Of a stretch of 23,093 nucleotides of DNA, positions 23,010 through 23,093 are shown piece after piece. Within the stretch, counting starts at the first letter, position 1; the number at the start of each line of letters is the position of its first letter. The stretch lies in contig CANRHJ010000006.1 of NCBI GenBank assembly GCA_947630355.1, positions 1 to 23,093 on the forward strand, in the 5' to 3' direction. The DNA comes from Candidatus Gastranaerophilales bacterium. Its GTDB lineage: Bacteria > Cyanobacteriota > Vampirovibrionia > Gastranaerophilales > Gastranaerophilaceae. The notes under the pieces are model-generated. The model was not told the origin of the DNA. It saw nothing but the letters and a program-made list of their open reading frames with translations, and ran no database searches. The position numbers and the translations under genes are program-made.

Positions 23010-23093
23010 TCAGTAGAGGCTCGCGAACTCGCTTCGCTCAAACAGCGCTCGCCTTGATGTTTCTTCAATTCGATTTTCTGTTATTCTTCGTTA
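23010..23093 (-). repeat. GC-rich palindromic segment, possible dispersed repeat
   Basis: From about 23016 to 23054 the sequence is sharply richer in G and C than the rest of the window and contains AGGC/GCCT outer arms with several GCGAG/CTCGC elements inside. On the minus strand it is open from the window edge to TGA (23012-23010) and reads ...TSRRALFERSEFASLY, a peptide ending that I recall from many short spurious proteins derived from repeats. It may be an extragenic palindromic repeat, or the end of a gene entering from the right. Confidence 0.45.

Noticed and set aside
1..23093. CRISPR arrays, tRNA, rRNA, complete insertion sequences
   Set aside because: No regularly spaced direct repeats, no tRNA-like clover pattern, no rRNA-like sequence and no transposase frame were seen.

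Overview
The window is about 23 kb of AT-rich bacterial DNA using the standard genetic code. TolC, a MacA-type adaptor and MacB form one transcript, so the cell has an outer membrane. No 16S gene or unique marker is present, so the lineage cannot be fixed. The AT-rich coding, the separation of dnaN from dnaA and a DnaA-box-like cluster upstream of dnaN would suit a gut relative of Cyanobacteria (Melainabacteria/Gastranaerophilales-like). That assignment is inference.

Left part (1-6196). On the minus strand at the edge is an XRE-type regulator of the 'mobile mystery protein A' family, followed by the first 16 codons of its expected Fic-domain partner B. This is an accessory, toxin-antitoxin-like pair. 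Next on the plus strand come mnmE (tRNA wobble modification), an orphan cytoplasmic PAS/histidine-kinase protein with a degraded ATP lid, and clpB (disaggregase), ending in a clear terminator. A 90-residue charged hypothetical protein faces back into that terminator.

Middle (6197-10731). A 299-bp divergent intergenic region precedes an unrecognised 331-residue protein that overlaps the start of radA. Two small proteins follow: a 79-residue hypothetical and an XRE regulator with inverted repeats in its promoter. A minus-strand family 2 glycosyltransferase is divergent from a DedA/YqaA-type membrane protein.

Efflux operon (11370-15862). tolC, macA, macB ATPase and macB permease are packed tightly, with TAATG stop/start overlaps at two of the three junctions. 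They would form a tripartite export machine across both membranes. No regulator gene sits in the operon.

Right part (15805-23093). There is a small membrane protein whose 3' end overlaps macB antisense, a divergent 98-residue hypothetical, and a very AT-rich 566-residue polytopic membrane protein. A 501-bp AT-rich gap follows. It contains an orphan terminator, five nonamers fitting TTTT(A/C)TACA on either strand and a long inverted repeat, and is a candidate replication origin or regulatory region. Then comes the dnaN-thrB-pgk cluster, ended by a strong terminator, a family 6 (hypoxanthine) DNA glycosylase gene, and a GC-rich palindromic segment that looks like a dispersed repeat.

The best unusual signals are the nonamer cluster upstream of dnaN, several genes whose extended -10 element lies so close to the ATG that the transcript should be leaderless, the histidine kinase with a degraded ATP lid, and the edge-truncated mobile mystery pair. 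Most of the window is ordinary housekeeping DNA, and no clearly new multi-gene system is visible.
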